DNA of 64,000 nt from Asparagopsis taxiformis (lineage: Eukaryota > Rhodophyta > Florideophyceae > Bonnemaisoniales > Bonnemaisoniaceae), in assembly GCA_030407315.1 (NCBI GenBank), contig JALQPE010002294.1, positions 110,116 to 174,115 of the forward strand. The letters are read 5' to 3'. The notes below the pieces were generated by a model. The model did no database searches and had not been told where the DNA came from. It worked only from the letters and a program-made list of their open reading frames with translations. Below, piece after piece: positions 54,161-64,000 of the stretch (its first letter is position 1; every line of letters begins with the position of its first letter). The position numbers were made by a program, and so were the translations under genes.

Positions 54161-55494
54161 TTTTTAGGGAAGAATAAAATGAATAACCAGATGCATCACA
54201 TATGAATTGTACACTCTAGGGCGGTGGTGGATTGGTGCAAAGTAGTGGGGAGAGGATCTGAGAGGATGGAGGGAGGTATGCTTACAGCAAAGTCATCGTT
54301 ACGATGACTTTGCTGTAAGAAAACGTTTCCATTACAGTGGCCAAGAATGTTTTACCGGGTAAAAAAATCGTGGCAGCTGTAATGATTTGCTTTCTTACAG
54401 CAAAGTCATCGTAACGATGACTTTGCTGTAAGGAACCGTTTCCTTGCAGTGGCCGAAGTTTTTTTCACCGGGTAAAAAATCAGCAAGAAATTTTACCGGG
54501 TAAAAAAATTGTGGCCGCTGTAATGATTTGCTTTCTTACAGCAAAGTCATCGTTACGATGACTTTGCTGTAAGAAAACGTTTCATTACAGCGGCCACAAT
54601 TTTTTACCCGGTAAAGAAATCATGGCTACTGTAATGTTTTCTTTTCTTACAGCAAAGTCATCGTAACGATGACTTTGCTGTAAGAAAACGTTTCATTACA
54701 GCGGCCACAATTTTTTTACCCGGTAAAGAAATCATGGCTGCTGTAATGTTTTCTTTCTTACAGCAAAGTCATCGTAACGATGACTTTGCTGTAAGAAAAC
54801 GTTTCATTACAGCAAATTCATCGATAGTTAAGGTTAAGTAACCAACTTTAGGATGTCCAGAGGACCTGCTCGTTGTAAGGAATAAGGAATATTGATCAAC
54901 TGACGAAGAGGAAGCATTTTGAATCGACTAGGGTAGGAACGCAATGAGATTTGGTATGCAAGAAAACTGAATCGCAGTAGTGAATAGGTAGTTGAAATGA
55001 ATTCATATTGATGTTCTTTGGTGTATTGTCCATTGGAGCACATTGAAAACCATTTATATGATCACCGTTTAAATAGTCTATGAATCCTTTGCAGCCGAGT
55101 ACGCCAATAGGAAGAAATTCAAGCAGTGGCCTGCACGGGAACCGTTCATTTGTGAGTAGCAAAAGTTAGTGTAGAAATGAATTTTTCAGACTTGTAGGAG
55201 AGGTGGATCGTAGTAAATGTATAAAACTCACGTAGAATCGATTGATAGGAATCAATGGTACGGAAGAAGAAGCGAGGTGGAGAGTGTGGATGAAATAGGT
55301 TGTTGGAATATGAATGATAATTGACGTGGTGAGGTAAACGGGTTCGATTGCATTATATGCGCTAGAGGTACATACTATTAGGTGTAGATTGATGGAAAGG
55401 GCTAAACGCTTTGTGGAGGTATCAGGATCAGGTAGAGTCAGAGGTGCTGAGCGGGTGCAGCGTAAGGTTCATCAGGACTGAACGTAGGTAGGGA
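54161..55494. other. Intergenic region with palindrome cluster 1
   Basis: Palindromes fill 54281-54810 (separate entry). The remaining 680 bp to the ParB/dioxygenase gene has no other recognisable gene and should hold its promoter. Confidence 0.6.
54281..54810. repeat. Palindrome cluster 1 (five P1, four P2)
   Basis: P1 is a 39-base perfect palindrome with arms CTTACAGCAAAGTCATCGT around one A/T: copies at 54281-54319, 54394-54432, 54535-54573, 54646-54684, 54757-54795. Between them sits P2, about 55 bp, centred on TTTACCCGGTAAA with outer arms CATTACAGCGGCCA / TGGCCGCTGTAATG (for example 54330-54384). P1 plus P2 makes a unit of about 111 bp (113, 141, 111, 111 bp start-to-start). Both palindromes share TTACAG...CTGTAA ends. 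The centre of P1 alternates between A and T, that is, either strand orientation. Confidence 0.95.
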
Positions 55495-58400
55495 ATGTCT
55501 TGTCCGGACAGTATAAGAGAGGAAGCTGAGAGACGGGAAGCGCACTCGGAGGTACCACAATTGTGGATTTCATCGTCTACACAACATTTGAACAGAGAAC
55601 CGATTGAACGAACTGAGATTGCAGGGATTACAATGGGAGACAATAGTATCATGAATACTACAGCGGAGAAGAGCAATTCTCCTTCTGCTGAAGAGAAAAG
55701 CATCACTATTGCTCAGTACAGCTCTTCTAAAGTGCAAGTTGATCCTCGCAAAGTGAAATTTCCGACAGTGACCTCCCGTTTGGTGCGACCGGGTCGTGTA
55801 AACGAACTGGCCAGCATTTTCATGGATAGAGGTTTCTCTACCACTGGAACTATGATTACAGTCTGCAAAATGGAAGATAACGAAGGAGACGAGTTTTACT
55901 GCATCGATGGCTCTCATCGCATAGCTGCTCTGCAACTATGCCTGGAGAAGTACTCAGGAAAGAACAGGGATTCCTTGGAATTGGTTTGGGTACAACAGTT
56001 GATTGCGCCGAACGGGCGTCTAATTTTCGATGCGCTGGAGGTTCTGAAACTGTCTCTCGAAGCCAATATACAAACTCACGATGTCGCTTCTGTGAGCATT
56101 GCCGACAATGTCTGTGCGGTCATAGAGTTTCTCAGGTTTTCCAACCAGATGGATCTTCCTGTTGTCCGGCTTATTCCTATTCTGAAAGAAGTGAGCTATA
56201 TTCTGCCGTCCGACAGGAACCGTTCGGAGAACTCGTATAGGCAGTACATCAACATTGCGAAGGGGTTCAATCGCACAGACAGCGTTGCTTTCGTGTACTG
56301 GAGCTCTATCCCTAGCGTTTACAATGCTTTGGATAGGAACAGAGAAATCGAGGATGCAAGAACCGAGGGAAGAGATCCGGACTTTTCTCGAATTGACTCT
56401 GCCGATATGTACGGGTGCGTGCTCGATCTTGTCAATAACGCAATATTCCGCAATGGCACGGACGGACGCGGGACGCGCGATAAGGAGTGGTTCCAGTGGT
56501 TTGTGCTCGAGATGACAGCGTCGTGGACAAGGATGAGGAGGAAGAGAGGACTTGTCAGAAATATCGGAAGCGGAAGTCCGTTCACGATGCGCACTTGGCT
56601 ACTGGCTCTGTTGGCCATCTATGATATGGCAGAGGTCGTCCGCAAGTGGTTGAACTCTGCAACGATGGAGGAATTCGTGCGAACGGATTTGGCAGCAGAA
56701 AACGCGAAGGAGGTCGGGGATAATGATCATCGCATTGGAGAGCGCATTGTATTCGTCCTTGTCGACTTTCATGACGACGTGGTAGACAGTAGCAGTCTGA
56801 GAACCAAGAACGGGATGTTTACAAACAGTTTTTACGACAAACTGGAATATGCTACCGGGACAAAGGCAATGCAGGAGACGAAAGCGGAGGAGGAGAGGGA
56901 ACGGAATCGCATGACCCCCGGAGAAATAGAAAAAGCACTTGTTGATGGCGCCAAAGCAGAAGACGAAGAAGCACCTACTGCCGCAGAACAGGGAAATAAT
57001 TCTACAGAGAAGGAAACTGTGGAAACTTCTGGTCCTGTTCAAGCAGAAGAAGGAGTATCTGCCGAAGCCCAAGCAGAGCAGGAAGTTTCTGCTGTTGTGG
57101 AGGAAGAACAGGAAATTACTCCAAATGTGGTGGCTGAAGAAGTGATTCCTGCTGTCGCGACGAAAGCAATAGAAGAGGCACCTCTGAGCACCCCGAAAGA
57201 AGCAGAAGACCGTCCTGCCGCAGCAAAAGAGGGAGGACAGGAACGTCCTGCCACGCGTCTTGCAGCAGCTGAGAAGAGGGAAGCAGAACGTCTTGCTGTT
57301 CTCCAAAAAGAACAGGAACGTCTTTCAGCTTCAAGGGCAGAGCGGGAAAGTCGTGCCAGGGATAATTCGCCGGGAAGGATTGTCAGAGAAGATCTTCCTC
57401 AGGGAAGGAAACAAAGCGGCGATACGCAAAGTCTGGATATCAACTTGGACAATAGTGGTCGCATGGACATAGACACGCCTGGACAACAAGCTGGAGATGC
57501 GCAGAACCGCTCTGTGATATTGAAACTTCGAATCAGGACACCAGAAACTTACAGCACTAGCCCGGCCGAAGTGGACAAGGAGAATTCGGGAAGAAGCAGG
57601 AGTTCTGGTGGAAGCGGCGATGAAAACGAGTCCAGGTTGCATAAGAAGCGAAGAAGGGAAGATACTAGCGCGAAGTTTTCTGAGCCCAATACGCCGGATG
57701 ACAACATTGAGATTGGGCCTCCCCGGGAAAAGAAGAGTAGAGTCAATGCAAGAAAACGAACGACTGGAGAAGAAGCACCACTCTTCACTGACGAGCAAGA
57801 AAACTCCCTTCCAGACCGCACATTCGCAGAGGACATACCTGAGAAGCTGCCTTTATGCGTTCCTTCCAACTCGAGAATGAAGTATTATATCACAGAAGAA
57901 GACATTGATACAATCCGGACGGAGATAATGGAAGCAGCTGCAGGCTACTCTACTTTGGTATGTCCCCTCGGTTCTTGTGAAAGCCAACAATACTTCAGCT
58001 ACCAGAGAAGAATGATCGACGAGCTTGGTTACGTGGTGTTGCAAGACATTTTCTCTTCTACTACAGTGGGAGCAGCTACGCACGAGTTATTCACACAGAT
58101 GGCCAGCACATTCCAAGGTACTACAAGTGGCTCAAGTGCAAGTCAGAAGAACCCGTGGAAACCACTTCGACCGAAAGACAGCACTGGTGTATTCAAGACG
58201 GACCGGAAAAGCATCTGCGATGACCTTGAGCAAGAAAGCGCGCGGCAGTACAGGAACAAGCTGATTCTGGAGCTAGGTAAGGCGATTTGTGCGGAGAACC
58301 TGAAGCTCGGGTTTGGAAGAGAAGAAGCGGTGGTCTTTCCAGAAACGGGTCTTCGTCTGATTTTGACCGCAGAAGGTAGTCAGGAGCAACTTATGCATAC

Positions 58401-58755
58401 CGATGTTCCCGTCCGTGAGGGAACTGGAACTGGTCCTCTCAACTCGCCATCATATTTCATGATGGCTGCTGGTGCGGATGGGTTCATCATTCGTATCGCC
58501 AAGTTCAGCCATGTGTGCCTAAGTCATCCAGCGAAAGAAAAGTACCGCGTGCCAGTGACGAACGTGCGCATCCCACCGTATTCCCTGCTTGTATGCCGAA
58601 CGGACGTGTATCACGGAGGAATGGGATTCGCGGAGGGTCGTTCTTCGGTGAGGTACCAGCATCCTATCCGGTCCCATCTATCACTGCGAACTTCCAGGGA
58701 GAAGTTGCTACAGCCTCCCTTCAATGTCAACTACTGGGAGCGTTTAGATATCTGA
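55495..58755 (+). CDS. ParB/sulfiredoxin-fold plus Fe(II)/2-oxoglutarate dioxygenase-like fusion protein
   Basis: 1086 residues, intact, intronless. Residues about 78-160 resemble ParB/Srx: basic FP..TSRLVRPGRVNELASIF, GFSTTGTMITV, and the signature DGSHRIAAL (D138-H141-R142), like the DG/GxHR motif of ParB and sulfiredoxin. A helical domain follows (to about 450; SVSIADNVCAVIEFLRF). Residues about 460-770 are low-complexity Glu/Ala-rich with basic nuclear-signal-like clusters (HKKRRRED, REKKSRVNARKR). The C-terminal 250 residues look like a double-stranded beta-helix dioxygenase: HTD (H968, D970), H1040 in DVYHGGMGF and R1053 in SVRYQHP, the HxD..H..R pattern for Fe(II) and 2-oxoglutarate. 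Start ATG 55495; ATG 55633 is possible. Palindrome arrays lie on both sides. Substrate unknown; a DNA- or chromatin-linked oxidase is inference. Confidence 0.7.
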   Translation: MSCPDSIREEAERREAHSEVPQLWISSSTQHLNREPIERTEIAGITMGDNSIMNTTAEKSNSPSAEEKSITIAQYSSSKVQVDPRKVKFPTVTSRLVRPGRVNELASIFMDRGFSTTGTMITVCKMEDNEGDEFYCIDGSHRIAALQLCLEKYSGKNRDSLELVWVQQLIAPNGRLIFDALEVLKLSLEANIQTHDVASVSIADNVCAVIEFLRFSNQMDLPVVRLIPILKEVSYILPSDRNRSENSYRQYINIAKGFNRTDSVAFVYWSSIPSVYNALDRNREIEDARTEGRDPDFSRIDSADMYGCVLDLVNNAIFRNGTDGRGTRDKEWFQWFVLEMTASWTRMRRKRGLVRNIGSGSPFTMRTWLLALLAIYDMAEVVRKWLNSATMEEFVRTDLAAENAKEVGDNDHRIGERIVFVLVDFHDDVVDSSSLRTKNGMFTNSFYDKLEYATGTKAMQETKAEEERERNRMTPGEIEKALVDGAKAEDEEAPTAAEQGNNSTEKETVETSGPVQAEEGVSAEAQAEQEVSAVVEEEQEITPNVVAEEVIPAVATKAIEEAPLSTPKEAEDRPAAAKEGGQERPATRLAAAEKREAERLAVLQKEQERLSASRAERESRARDNSPGRIVREDLPQGRKQSGDTQSLDINLDNSGRMDIDTPGQQAGDAQNRSVILKLRIRTPETYSTSPAEVDKENSGRSRSSGGSGDENESRLHKKRRREDTSAKFSEPNTPDDNIEIGPPREKKSRVNARKRTTGEEAPLFTDEQENSLPDRTFAEDIPEKLPLCVPSNSRMKYYITEEDIDTIRTEIMEAAAGYSTLVCPLGSCESQQYFSYQRRMIDELGYVVLQDIFSSTTVGAATHELFTQMASTFQGTTSGSSASQKNPWKPLRPKDSTGVFKTDRKSICDDLEQESARQYRNKLILELGKAICAENLKLGFGREEAVVFPETGLRLILTAEGSQEQLMHTDVPVREGTGTGPLNSPSYFMMAAGADGFIIRIAKFSHVCLSHPAKEKYRVPVTNVRIPPYSLLVCRTDVYHGGMGFAEGRSSVRYQHPIRSHLSLRTSREKLLQPPFNVNYWERLDI

Positions 58756-59005
58756 TGAAATTAGTTCTTAATAGCATTCTATGGCAGGCATCAAGGCCGC
58801 CTTCAAGTAAACGATGAAAGTTAGGCTAGTACATGACGTTTGCGTATGTAGACGGGTCGAGAGATATACAATACTCAATTTAATATGAGAAGGGGAGGAA
58901 ACTATGGTGGGCACTACTAGAATAGAACAAGGTAATATCGCAGTCGTCTTTGGTTACAACATTGAGGTGAGGAAGGCTTACAGATGATGCAGTTTCGCTG
59001 GGGTG

Positions 59006-59233
59006 CTGACAGCAAAGTCATCGTTACGATGACTTTGCTGTAATGATTTGATTTCTTACAGCAAAGTCATCGTAACGATGACTTTGCTGTAAGAAATCAA
59101 ATCATTACAGCGGCCACAATTTTTTACCGGGTAAAAAATTCTTGCTGATTTTTTTACCCGGTAAAATTTTCTCACCACTGTAATCAAACCTTTCCTTACA
59201 GCAAAGTCATCGTAACGATGACTTTGCTGTAAG
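59006..59233. repeat. Palindrome cluster 2 (three P1, P2 between)
   Basis: P1 copies at about 59006-59044 (left edge CTGACAGC, one change), 59055-59093 and 59195-59233; a P2-type block with two TTTACC..GGTAAA centres at 59103-59184. It lies 250 bp after the stop of the intact ParB/dioxygenase gene. Confidence 0.93.
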
Positions 59234-59832
59234 CATCCCGGGTAAACGGCTTCGGCTGTAAGCGGTTGGGAGTTTCGTCCGTCTCCCACCCTGGGAAGGG
59301 TGAGAAGGGAAGTGTGGAGCCGGGAACATCGTACAACGATGGTTTGGACGACTGTTGACGGCTCTGGGGAGCACTCTGCGTCGTGCAAGCCTGGTTTGCG
59401 CTGGCTGCACTACCTGGTATTGAACGGTTCTGTGCGCAAAGTTTACTCATGAAGGAGTTAGGGTGTTGTGTACCACACCAACCATAGTTACTAACATTTG
59501 CAGTGTACTCTAGTGATGTAATTATTATTCTAGTTTCTAGCTATACAATGATATTAAGTAAGTCAGATGTGCACAGAGCATGGTCTAAGCCTAGCACGGT
59601 AGAGAAAGATGGAAGAAAGATTGAAGGGTAGGCATGCAGAGGTATGAAGGCAGCAGTATGTGTAGACTATGGCAGTGGTAAGAAAATATTTCATGCACCA
59701 AAGGGTGGGTAGAGTGACATTAGAGAGGTGGTGTGTAGGGGGAAGGTAGGTGGAGATGATGAAGGAGGACAACAGAAACGAGAGCGAGGGTTGAGACCAA
59801 CGGCTTACAGATGGAGCAGTTTACCAGGGATG

Positions 59833-60095
59833 CTTACAGCAAAGTCATCGTTACGATGACTTTGCTGTAAGGAAAGGTTTCATTACAGTGGCCATGATTT
59901 CTTTACCCGGTAAAAAAATTCCTGGCCGCTGTAATGAAAACGTTTTCTTACAGCAAAGTCATCGTAACGATGACTTTGCTGTCAGGAACAAAACATTACA
60001 GTGGCCATGATTTCTTTACCGGTAAAAAATTCCTGGCCTCTGTAATGAAACGTTTCCTTACAGCAAAGTCATCGTAACGATGGCTTTGCTGTAAG
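59833..60095. repeat. Palindrome cluster 3 (three P1, two P2)
   Basis: P1 at 59833-59871, 59947-59985 (right end GTCAG, one change) and 60057-60095 (GGCTTTG, one change); P2 at 59881-59935 and about 59993-60046. It ends about 235 bp before ATG 60329 of the second ParB/dioxygenase gene. Substitutions in P1 here are on one arm only. Confidence 0.93.
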
Positions 60096-60328
60096 GATCC
60101 TTGGTAAACTGCCTGAGCTGTAATTGTCGTACAACGAAAAGTGATGTGGAAGGTTCGGATTGGTCAACCGCTGAATATCATTACCAGGGTGTATACTAAT
60201 AGGAATATGTCAGATCTCTAAGTTTCGCCTATCTTACTCAGCTTACGCAGCAAAACAGCTTGTCGTTCAGATCTTCTTCTCTCTTTCTCAATCTTTCACT
60301 CTTCGTTTGTCAATCACTCACCAAAGCA

Positions 60329-63300
60329 ATGGCTCAACAATCCCCCAACGCTTTCGACCGCCAGGTGCGCTCTGCCAGCCGCCGTGACAACGATTCTCCC
60401 ACTCCTTCTCCCTCTCCTTCTCCCTCTCCTTCTCCTTCTCTGGCCCCCCCTGTCCCCATGGACGTTTGCGAAGCTGCTGCAGCGCTGACCCAGCTCAGCC
60501 CAGCACCTAAGCCCGTCCCCTCCCCCCCTTCCGCTTCCGATCCCGCGGTTGTCCCGACAATCGACGCTGGCGTTCCCGCAACTCCGCTTCCGGCTCAATC
60601 TGCCGAAGCGGCGCCAGCCGTCGAGGGATCTGGTGCTCCTCTGCCCAGCTCGCCTGCTCCGGACATGATCATCGCGTCCGGCAGCGACTTGGCAGAGGAT
60701 GCGGAGAAGGTCGATGATCACAACGCTCGTGACATCGTACCGAACAAGCCTCTCCGCAGCACCAGGCTGGCCTACCCTGGCACAGTGCCCATCCCGGTGG
60801 ATGTGGACTACGACATAAGTCCGGAGAGCTGCCGAAACATTCCAGTCTTCATTTCCCCCCTGGATGTTTCTCCTCCGGCAGTCGTGTCCAGGGTGGTCAG
60901 GCCGCATCGCGTTGATGAGTTGAAGAAAACGTTTCTCACTCAGGGATTTTCCGTGATTGCTTCACGCGTGTCCGTCTGCGAGGTGATTGATTCCAATGCA
61001 AAAGTACGACTGCAATATGTCGATGGATCTCACCGAGTGACCGCGTTGAAGGCCATTCTCGAGTCGGCTGGACCTGCTCCTGCGAAGGACAGTCCAGAGT
61101 GGGAGGAGTTTGTCAAGTCTGACATCTACCGTCGCTTTGGAACTATTCCAGTCGACTTTCTCCTCCCACCGACTCGGCTTGGCCGGGATGTCTTCTGCTC
61201 CGAAGAAGTACTCCCGCTTTCACGGCTGATGAACTTCCACACCCACAATGTCAGCGAGGTAACAGTTGCTGACAATGTGTGCTCTGTGATGGAGTTCATC
61301 AATATCCACCGCCTGGGAAAGAAGAAGATCGAGCCGACCGTTCAATACATAAAGAACGGAAAGCGCTGAGCTGGATTCGTCCGAGACAGCTCATGCGCTA
61401 CGTCTCGATCGCGCGAGGGTTCAAGACCATTGAAAGCCCTGCTTTCAAATACTGGTCGAGCATCCCGAACAGGCCGGAGTTCGTGCAATTTTCTTCCACA
61501 GAGGATCTGGCTGGGTGTACGGTGAACTTGTTGTTCAATGGGTCGTTCAGGAGTGCTCCGGATGTGCAGAAGTGTTTCATCCTGGAGATGACGGCGCGCT
61601 ACACTTGTAGCCGTCGGTCGGCCGGGCTGAAACCGTACTCGGTTGGTACCATTGGGCAGGAATGGATTGCTGGTTTGTTGGAAATCTTCGGGTACGTGAA
61701 GGAGGTGGCCGAGTACTGGAACGTGTCGGATGTGTTGAGGATGCTGGATGGGTCAATTCCCAGCCGGGTGACCCGAGCAAGAGCTTCGACATTCGCTCGC
61801 GCGTTGTCGAAGTTCTTGCTCAGATGGTCCCCAAGAAGGGGTGCTGGGCAGACTTCCGTCCCAAGGAAGGCCCCCCCGATGGTTACAGTTACGAAAATAT
61901 TTTTCCCCGTAAGAAGTCTGTCTTCGGGAAGGACGCCAGGAAAATGCTCCTGCGCGTCACTGGGTACCGCGACATGCAATGCGGAAACGCTTTCACGCGA
62001 TGTACCCAGACATCCCACATGCTGCGCTCCCAGCCACATGTGGTGATGATGCCCCCATCCCTTCCTCTTCCAATTCCTTGCCCATCCCTTCATCCTCCAT
62101 TCCTTTGCCCCCACCACCTCAACTGGAATCTTCCAGCAATTCCGAGGTTGCCCCTGTTCCTGTCTCTACCCCTGCCGTGTCTGCATCCTCCCCTGCGGTG
62201 ACCCCGGTCAAGCCGACTGCGCGTGGTCCCCAGGATGGCAGCGAACGCTCTGGTCCAGTTTCCCACGCCGGGACTGGTACCCCCAACCGTCCTGTCCAAG
62301 CCGCGCAGGAGCAGGTCTCACCGGCTTCGCAGCCTGAGCCTGCGACTCCGGCTGCCGAGCAGCACCCTGCTGCTCCGGCCCCCGCTGTCGAAGCTTCCCG
62401 TTCTGCATCTGCTAGCAGTTCGGGAAGCTCCAGCGATGACAGCTTCGTCCCTTCACCATCCGGTGGGGTTGGACAGAAGACGGTTGCGAGGATTTCGACG
62501 GAGGGCCCTACTCCCGAGAATGTGGTCGAGGGCAGCAGTGCGAAGGGCGGTGCAGATCCTGACGAACTTCGTCATCTTGAAGATGTCATTGAAGTCAGTG
62601 ATTCTGCACCGCCCGGAGTGGAAACTTCTGGGAGGAAAGTGATGCCCAGAAGGAGTACCCGCCTGCAAGCGAGTCGTTCCGGTCGTGGTGGAACGGCGGG
62701 TGGTGCTGTGGAGGTCGTCGAGCTGGAGAGCGCCCCCGAGGATGCGGGTGAAAACTCCATCCTCGGGAAGCGTAACTTGGAAGCCGCTTCTGCGACGCCC
62801 GAGCCTTCTACCAAAAAGAGAAGGCTCGGTGAGACTTCATCAAAGTCGTCGTCAAAGAAATCCAAGTCGGCTTCCCGAGGTCGCTCTCGGGAGCCGGTTC
62901 TCCAGTTCGACGACGCCCAGGAGAATCCCATTCCCGACAGCATCGTCGATGAGAATGTGGCCGCCGTTCTCCCCAGCGCAATTGCGTCTGGCAGCCGGAT
63001 GAAGTACTATATGGAAAGTACGACGGTGGAGACGGTTCGGGCGGAAATGAGGGCGGCAGCATTCCAGGCAGCTGCATCGCCGGGTGCTGAGGATACGGTG
63101 GTGGACAGGTACTTTGCGGTGAGAAGGCATTGTTGGAAAACTTGGGGGTTATTGTTATGGAGGCCTGTTGGCATCGTCCACGGCTGGTAATGCGACGCAT
63201 GAGTTGTTCGGTCACTTCGCTAGGCAGTTCCCGCTGGTTGAGGAGGTTGAAAAACCTCCCAGCAGTCTGATTCTAACGATGACGACAGGGAGCCACAGGA

Positions 63301-63981
63301 CGAGCCGCCAGCTTTCGCAAAGCCCGGCTTCGATCCTTCGCCGTGGCAGTTCATCCACAACGTGGGTGATGCGAGGGACCGCATCGATGGTGGTCGTGGG
63401 CGCCTCTCTCTGCCGCGGCGTGAGTTGTGCGACAAGTTGGAGGAGGGGAATTTGGAGATGTATAAGAACAAGTTGGTGGCAGAGCTTGCTCTTGGTGTTT
63501 GTGCGGAGTTCTTGAAGTTGGGAATGGAGGGTGAGGATCCTGTCTTCTTCCCGAAGACAGGATTGCGGCTGCTTCTTACAGCAGATGGGGCTGCGGACCA
63601 GATGGGCACACGGACTTCAAGGTAGCGACGAATAGTGTTGGAAGTCCTACCACGTCTCCATCATATTTCATGATGTCGAGCGGAGCCGATGGGTTCTCTA
63701 TAGTAGTTGCCCCTTATAGTCATGTATGCCTGGCCAGTCCGGGCGCCGATATGTGGAAGGTTCCCCCTCTCATCTTTTGGGTGCCACCTATTCCGTATTG
63801 GGGTCGCGGTGACCTTTACCATTACGGGGTCGGCTTCAGCCGAGGAGATCTTCCTGCAGGCGAGAAGTTAGTCTATGGCCTGCCCACGCGCGGCCACATC
63901 TACTTGAAGACGGAGAAGGACGTCCTCACGGACCACATCCACACCGTCGAATATTACAAGTACGATAGGAGCAATAGATAG
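60329..63981 (+). pseudogene. Second ParB/dioxygenase gene copy, multiply frameshifted
   Basis: Start ATG 60329 (MAQQSPNAFDRQ) after a CT-rich leader; a PS repeat lies at about 60399-60440. ParB-like motif DGSHRVTAL near 61022 and SEVTVADNVCSVMEFI near 61255 align with the first gene. The frame then slips at about 61362, 61775, 61980, 63130, 63165, 63260 and 63610, while homology continues with no gap large enough for an intron. The last part has HTDF, then SYFMMSSGADGFSI and LYHYGVGFSRG, so iron-ligand residues remain; but the Arg seen in the first copy (VRYQHP) is replaced (VYGLP). It is GC-richer and Pro/Ser/Ala-richer than copy 1. Many single-base shifts mean either a pseudogene or uncorrected sequencing indels. 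Confidence 0.65.
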
Positions 63982-64000
63982 CATATCAGAAGTATTAAAA

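Larger units (their letters stand above)
58756..60259. other. Intergenic region with palindrome clusters 2 and 3
   Basis: Cluster 2 (59006-59233) and cluster 3 (59833-60095) are given separately. The 600 bp between them shows no gene. Confidence 0.6.

Noticed and set aside
54281..54319. P1 as a bacterial parS site
   Set aside because: The sequence does not resemble the TGTTTCACGTGAAACA consensus; only the general idea of clustered palindromes near a ParB-like gene is kept.
56599..57306. Minus-strand 235-codon Phe/Cys-rich frame
   Set aside because: It is the complement of the Glu/Ala-rich linker of the ParB/dioxygenase gene; such complements are often open.
54281..60095. CRISPR-like array of repeats and spacers
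   Set aside because: The repeats are long perfect palindromes, the intervening segments are themselves repeated (P2), no cas genes exist and the setting is eukaryotic.
60314..60907. Minus-strand 197-codon Arg/Gly-rich frame
   Set aside because: Antisense of the Pro/Ser/Ala-rich N-terminus of the second ParB/dioxygenase copy.
60329..63981. A multi-exon gene instead of a frameshifted copy
   Set aside because: Homology to the first copy continues across the frame changes without gaps large enough for introns and without consistent GT-AG borders.

Overview
The window looks like a transposon-rich nuclear chromosome of an intron-poor eukaryote. The mix of long intronless ORFs, many Ty1/copia and Ty3/gypsy elements, and lineage-specific membrane proteins would fit a red seaweed, but I cannot fix the taxon from sequence alone. 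Most coding capacity belongs to mobile elements of at least seven kinds. I saw no rRNA genes, no CRISPR and no bacterial operons.

Layout. 1-6 kb: one DUF7869-like, possibly transposase-derived gene (1956-4088). 6.2-10.1 kb: a 3'-truncated copia element on the minus strand, inserted in a broken copy of a membrane-protein gene. 10.8-13.6 kb: a complete piggyBac transposon with CTAG borders, nested palindromes and a tRNA-like unit. 14.3-15.9 kb: an intact membrane-protein gene (three-copy family). 17.6 kb: a small putative secreted Cys-rich protein. 19.3 and 30 kb: decayed Sel1-repeat genes. 20.9-25.6 kb: a complete young copia element with identical 110-bp LTRs and a 5-bp target duplication. 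25.6-27.6 kb: a pogo-like DDD transposase. 27.77-28.01 kb: a 244-bp TRIM retroelement with a 5-bp target duplication. 31.2-34.15 kb: a compact element with DIRS/PAT-type split direct repeats whose only recognisable gene is a tyrosine recombinase. 34.5-36 kb: a frameshifted paralogue of the membrane protein. 36.8-46.7 kb: nested retroelements (a copia interrupted by a gypsy, itself interrupted by a 786-bp solo LTR and abutting an inverted gypsy LTR).

The least ordinary part is 47.8-64 kb. It holds a 35-bp palindromic minisatellite, a Tnp2/CACTA-like transposase gene (50357-54160), and two tandem genes. The first (55495-58755, intact) fuses an N-terminal ParB/sulfiredoxin-fold domain to a C-terminal Fe(II)/2-oxoglutarate dioxygenase-like domain; the second (60329-63981) is a frameshifted relative. 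The spaces between these genes carry eleven copies of a 39-bp palindrome alternating with a second palindrome. This combination (putative DNA-associated ParB-like domain, putative oxidative enzyme, palindromic arrays, neighbouring transposase) is my best candidate for an undescribed system. It recalls, without proving, the known association of TET/JBP dioxygenases with KDZ transposons in fungi. Functions there are inferred from motifs only.
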